Positions 6,253 to 8,463 of a stretch of 8,463 bases of DNA are shown piece after piece. This DNA comes from Spartobacteria bacterium (GTDB lineage Bacteria > Verrucomicrobiota > Verrucomicrobiia > Chthoniobacterales > UBA10450): NCBI GenBank assembly GCA_021324035.1, contig JAJPJU010000301.1, forward strand, positions 1 through 8,463. Direction: 5' to 3'. The notes beneath the pieces were generated by a model. The model searched no databases. It saw only the letters and a program-made list of their open reading frames with translations, and had not been told where the DNA came from. The stretch's first letter is position 1, and the number at the start of each line of letters is the position of its first letter. The position numbers and the translations under genes were made by a program.

Positions 6253-6258
6253 ATTATA
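6253..6258 (-). promoter_or_regulatory. Possible -10 box (TATAAT) for the MerB-like gene
   Basis: A perfect TATAAT on the minus strand lies 14 bases before the MerB-like ATG, in the 83-base gap after the LysE-type gene. It would give a very short 5' leader. No good -35 hexamer is present at 16-18 bases, where the sequence is GT-rich. It is a single-motif call. Confidence 0.25.
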
Positions 6259-6321
6259 GCTCTGCGCCACCACACACCCACGCTCGCCCTGATCGGCTTC
6301 GCTTATTAGTGCTGAACATTT

Positions 6322-6948
6322 TCATTTCGTTGTCGCCAATCTCAGCCCAAGAAAAACGAACAGCGCACCGGCGGTGCGATTAAGCCACTGCGAAATTGTT
6401 TCGTTCTTGCGAACCCGTTCGCTGAAGACGGATGCAAACCAGGCCAGAACCAAACACCAGATTGTCCCGGTCGTGACAAATGTGAGACCGAGCAATATGA
6501 ACGCCGGAACTTTTGCGTTCGATGCGGGATCGATGAATTGCGGAAGAAACGCTAGAAAGAACAACGCGACTTTTGGATTCAGAATATTCGTCAGAATTCC
6601 CTGGCGAAACGCAGCGATTCTCGTGCGCCGGCGAAAATTGGACGGCAAACTCAACTGTTTGCGGCGGTTCAGAATCATTTTGGTTCCCAAAAAAATCAGA
6701 TAGGCGGCGCCGATAAGTTTGATCGTGCCAAAGGCGACGGCGGAAGTAGCCAAAATTGCGGAAAGTCCGAGAGCCGCGGCGCAGGTATGAAAAATACTGC
6801 CGATAGAAATTCCAACCGCTGATGCAACTCCAGCTTCGCGTCCCTGCGCGATGCTGCGTCCCAAAATGTAAAGCGTGTCAGGGCCCGGTGTCAGATTCAG
6901 CAGAATGCCGGCGGCGAGAAATAATCCGAAATCGTGAATGCCAAACAC
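6322..6948 (-). CDS. LysE/RhtB family exporter
   Basis: This 208-residue inner-membrane protein has the family length and about six hydrophobic segments. Family marks are LNLTPGPDTLYILGRSIAQGREAGVA-type sequence near the N-terminus (TPGPD at 20-24) and the FRQGILTNILNPKVALFFLAFLPQF motif (114-138), shown here by its key residues G117, N121, NPK 124-126 and LPQF 135-138. The family exports amino acids, homoserine lactones and similar small molecules; substrate is not predictable. The start is GTG 6948, the only start that preserves the N-terminal helix. It diverges from chrA, with the two start codons only 32 bases apart, so any promoter must overlap the other gene's 5' end. It lies 83 bases upstream of the MerB-like gene on the same strand and may be co-transcribed with it. 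Confidence 0.92.
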   Translation of the reverse strand: MFGIHDFGLFLAAGILLNLTPGPDTLYILGRSIAQGREAGVASAVGISIGSIFHTCAAALGLSAILATSAVAFGTIKLIGAAYLIFLGTKMILNRRKQLSLPSNFRRRTRIAAFRQGILTNILNPKVALFFLAFLPQFIDPASNAKVPAFILLGLTFVTTGTIWCLVLAWFASVFSERVRKNETISQWLNRTAGALFVFLGLRLATTK

Positions 6949-6980
6949 AATGGGTTGAGTTAATCAGACTTTCGCCGTTT

Positions 6981-8339
6981 ATGAATGAAACTTTTTCGGC
7001 GCCGGACCGGTCTGCCCCCGCCGGGGCTCCGGCTGACAGACATCGTGCGCCGTCGTTCGGTGAAGCGTTTCGATTTTGGGTGAAGCTGGGATTCATTTCT
7101 TTTGGTGGGCCGACTGGACAGATCGCGATCATGCAGACCGAGCTGGTGGAAAAGAAAAAATGGATCAGCCAGTCGCGATTTCTGCACGCGCTGAATTTTT
7201 GCATGCTGCTTCCCGGACCGGAGGCGACTCAACTGGCAATTTATGTGGGCTGGCTTCTGCACAAAATCCGTGGCGGCATCGTGGCCGGCGCGTTCTTCGT
7301 AATTCCGTCGGTCTTCGTTCTCTGGGCCCTGAGTTATATCTACGCCGCGTTCGGCAATCTGCCGTGGATTGCCGCAATCTTTTATGGCCTCAAACCGGCG
7401 GTGACCGCGATCGTCCTGGTGGCGGTCATTCGAATCGGTCGAAAAGCACTGAAGAATTTCGTAATGTGGGCGCTGGCCGCGCTCGCGTTCGTGGGGATTT
7501 ATTTTTTTAAGGTACCTTTTCCAGCGATCGTTTTTGGAGCCGGGATTGTTGGATTTGTAGGCGGCGTTTTTTGGAAGAATTCATTCGTCACTGTCTCGAC
7601 TCAGAATAACGGCGACAGGTCGCCCGTCCTCAGCGACGACCAGGAATCGCCACCGCACACCAAACCGAATTTGCGACGCGCAATCTTAGTTTCGGTAGTT
7701 TGCATCGGACTGTGGCTCGTCCCCACGATCCTTGCCGGCGCGGCTCGCGGTTGGAACAGCACCTTGTTCAAGGAAGGATTTTTTTTCAGTAAAGCAGCGG
7801 TTGTGACGTTTGGCGGCGCCTACGCAGTGCTTCCTTACGTCGCGCAACAAGCGCTGTATCATTATGATTGGCTAAAGCCGGGCCAAATGATGGACGGTCT
7901 CGGTCTCGCCGAGACAACGCCCGGGCCGTTGATCATGGTTTTGCAATTTGTCGGATTCATGGGCGCTTGGCAGCATCCGGAAGGGTTGCCGCCGATACTG
8001 GCCGCTACCCTTGGAGCGATGATCACTACCTGGGCGACTTTTACTCCGTGTTTTCTTTGGATTTTTGTCGGTGGACCGCACATCGAACAACTGCGCGGGA
8101 ACGAAAAGCTGACGAATGCGCTCTCGGCGGTGACGGCCGCGATCGTCGGTGTGATTTTAAATCTCGCGGTGTGGTTTGCGCTCCACGTCTTTTTTCCGAA
8201 TGCCGGCGCGATCGATTGGTTTGCCGTAATTCTTTGCGCCGCGGCGTTCCTCGCGATGTTTCGCTACAGGATCGACATCATTCCAATTGTTCTCGCGAGC
8301 GGATTGGTTGGCCTAATTTATAAAATGTTGTGGAGGTAG
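6981..8339 (+). CDS. chrA: Chromate transporter ChrA, long (two-domain) form
   Basis: ATG at 6981 gives 452 residues, the size of long-chain CHR proteins. The frame is open upstream to 6822, but that stretch overlaps the LysE gene antisense and is not transporter-like. ChrA exports chromate from the cytoplasm, lowering chromium uptake through sulfate systems. Two homologous halves are visible. The first has FISFGGPTGQIAIM (38-51) and LLPGPEATQLAIYVG (77-91). The second has FSKAAVVTFGGAYAVLPYV (269-287) and GLAETTPGPLIMVLQFVGF (308-326). The halves are joined by a hydrophilic linker (about 201-232). A Pro/Ala-rich N-terminus (8-20) precedes the first domain. Multiple hydrophobic segments run to the C-terminus. 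The TAG stop is formed by the GTAG head of a REP-like element (8336-8339). Some CHR members transport other anions, so the substrate is family-based. Confidence 0.93.
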   Translation: MNETFSAPDRSAPAGAPADRHRAPSFGEAFRFWVKLGFISFGGPTGQIAIMQTELVEKKKWISQSRFLHALNFCMLLPGPEATQLAIYVGWLLHKIRGGIVAGAFFVIPSVFVLWALSYIYAAFGNLPWIAAIFYGLKPAVTAIVLVAVIRIGRKALKNFVMWALAALAFVGIYFFKVPFPAIVFGAGIVGFVGGVFWKNSFVTVSTQNNGDRSPVLSDDQESPPHTKPNLRRAILVSVVCIGLWLVPTILAGAARGWNSTLFKEGFFFSKAAVVTFGGAYAVLPYVAQQALYHYDWLKPGQMMDGLGLAETTPGPLIMVLQFVGFMGAWQHPEGLPPILAATLGAMITTWATFTPCFLWIFVGGPHIEQLRGNEKLTNALSAVTAAIVGVILNLAVWFALHVFFPNAGAIDWFAVILCAAAFLAMFRYRIDIIPIVLASGLVGLIYKMLWR

Positions 8340-8386
8340 CGGCGATTTGACCTCAATCGCCATGGCGGCTCGGTGAGCCGCCTACC
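8335..8386. repeat. Inverted pair of REP-like palindromes with outward GTAG heads (pair 2)
   Basis: The left unit on the plus strand is GTAGC (8336-8340) followed by a 7-bp stem GGCGATT/AATCGCC (8341-8347 with 8355-8361) with a 7-base loop. The right unit on the minus strand is a GTAG head (8385-8382) merging into an 8-bp stem (8364-8371 with 8375-8382) with a 3-base loop. The ends form GGTAG...CTACC. The layout matches pair 1 (5016-5120). The TAG of each head is the stop codon of the adjoining gene: chrA on the left and the VOC gene on the right. The hairpins may also serve as a bidirectional 3'-end structure. Confidence 0.72.
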
Positions 8387-8463
8387 CTGCCGCCGCGGAA
8401 GTATGCAACGCGATCCGGTTCCCTTCCGAATCGATGATGACCGCGCGAAAGCCGTGTTCGCCG
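8382..8463 (-). CDS. VOC (glyoxalase/dioxygenase superfamily) protein, C-terminal fragment
   Basis: The last 26 codons of a minus-strand gene enter from the right edge and end at TAG 8384-8382. The peptide GEHGFRAVIIDSEGNRIALH (followed by TSAAAG) is the characteristic final beta strands of VOC domains, where the D-x-E-G-N-x-I-x-L-H pattern closes the second beta-alpha-beta-beta-beta module and contributes a metal-ligand region. The rest is outside the window, so substrate and subfamily cannot be assigned. Its stop codon lies in the GTAG head of a REP-like element, and it converges on chrA. Confidence 0.65.
   Translation of the reverse strand, partial: GEHGFRAVIIDSEGNRIALHTSAAAG

Noticed and set aside
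6822..6980. Extended chrA start at 6822
   Set aside because: The extension is antisense to the LysE-type gene's conserved N-terminus and its Cys/Arg-rich peptide is unlike ChrA N-termini. ATG 6981 fits the family length.
7017..7036. GC-rich hairpin near the chrA start
   Set aside because: It encodes the Pro/Ala-rich N-terminal linker, and the short stem is expected from those codons.

Overview
The window (about 54% G+C, no rRNA, tRNA or CRISPR) is an ordinary-looking bacterial chromosome segment holding seven complete protein genes on two strands, plus a partial gene at each edge that is cut by the window and two intergenic clusters of REP-like palindromes. The mix of soil-type exported proteins (DUF1259, paired YVTN propellers, DUF885), weak Shine-Dalgarno signals and GTAG-headed palindromes suggests a Gram-negative soil bacterium, possibly Verrucomicrobiota or Acidobacteriota. 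That placement is an inference from style, not from a marker gene.

Layout: 1-630 (+) is the C-terminal part of a DUF885-family protein. It converges, with a 13-base gap, on an MFS transporter (644-1963, -). Upstream of the transporter on the same strand lies a likely operon of four exported proteins. In order of transcription these are a small PepSY-like protein (5433-5122), a DUF1259 (LppY/LpqO-type) protein (5008-4097), and two tandem paralogous beta-propellers (4100-3102 and 3073-2045). Then, again on the minus strand, come a MerB-like organomercurial lyase (6238-5549) and a LysE/RhtB exporter (6948-6322). A ChrA chromate transporter (6981-8339, +) diverges from the exporter. The right edge holds the last 26 codons of a VOC-family protein (-).

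The most important observation is that the MerB-like gene appears as two ORFs separated by a single in-frame UGA (5786-5788). That codon sits exactly where the second catalytic cysteine of MerB (Cys159 in the plasmid R831b enzyme) would be. The other catalytic residues, the Cys96 and Asp99 equivalents, are present. Nineteen bases after the UGA is a GGUC tetraloop on a perfect 7-bp stem, the same loop and almost the same distance as in the E. coli fdhF SECIS. I therefore annotate one 229-residue selenoprotein: an organomercurial-lyase-like enzyme with selenocysteine as a mercury-binding catalytic residue. Together with the exporter and ChrA it suggests a small metal or toxicant-defence neighbourhood, although no merA, merR, merT or merP is visible.

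The second theme is repeats. Two pairs of outward-facing GTAG-headed palindromes fill the gap between the PepSY-like and DUF1259 genes and the gap between chrA and the VOC gene. In the second pair the GTAG heads supply the TAG stop codons of both converging genes.
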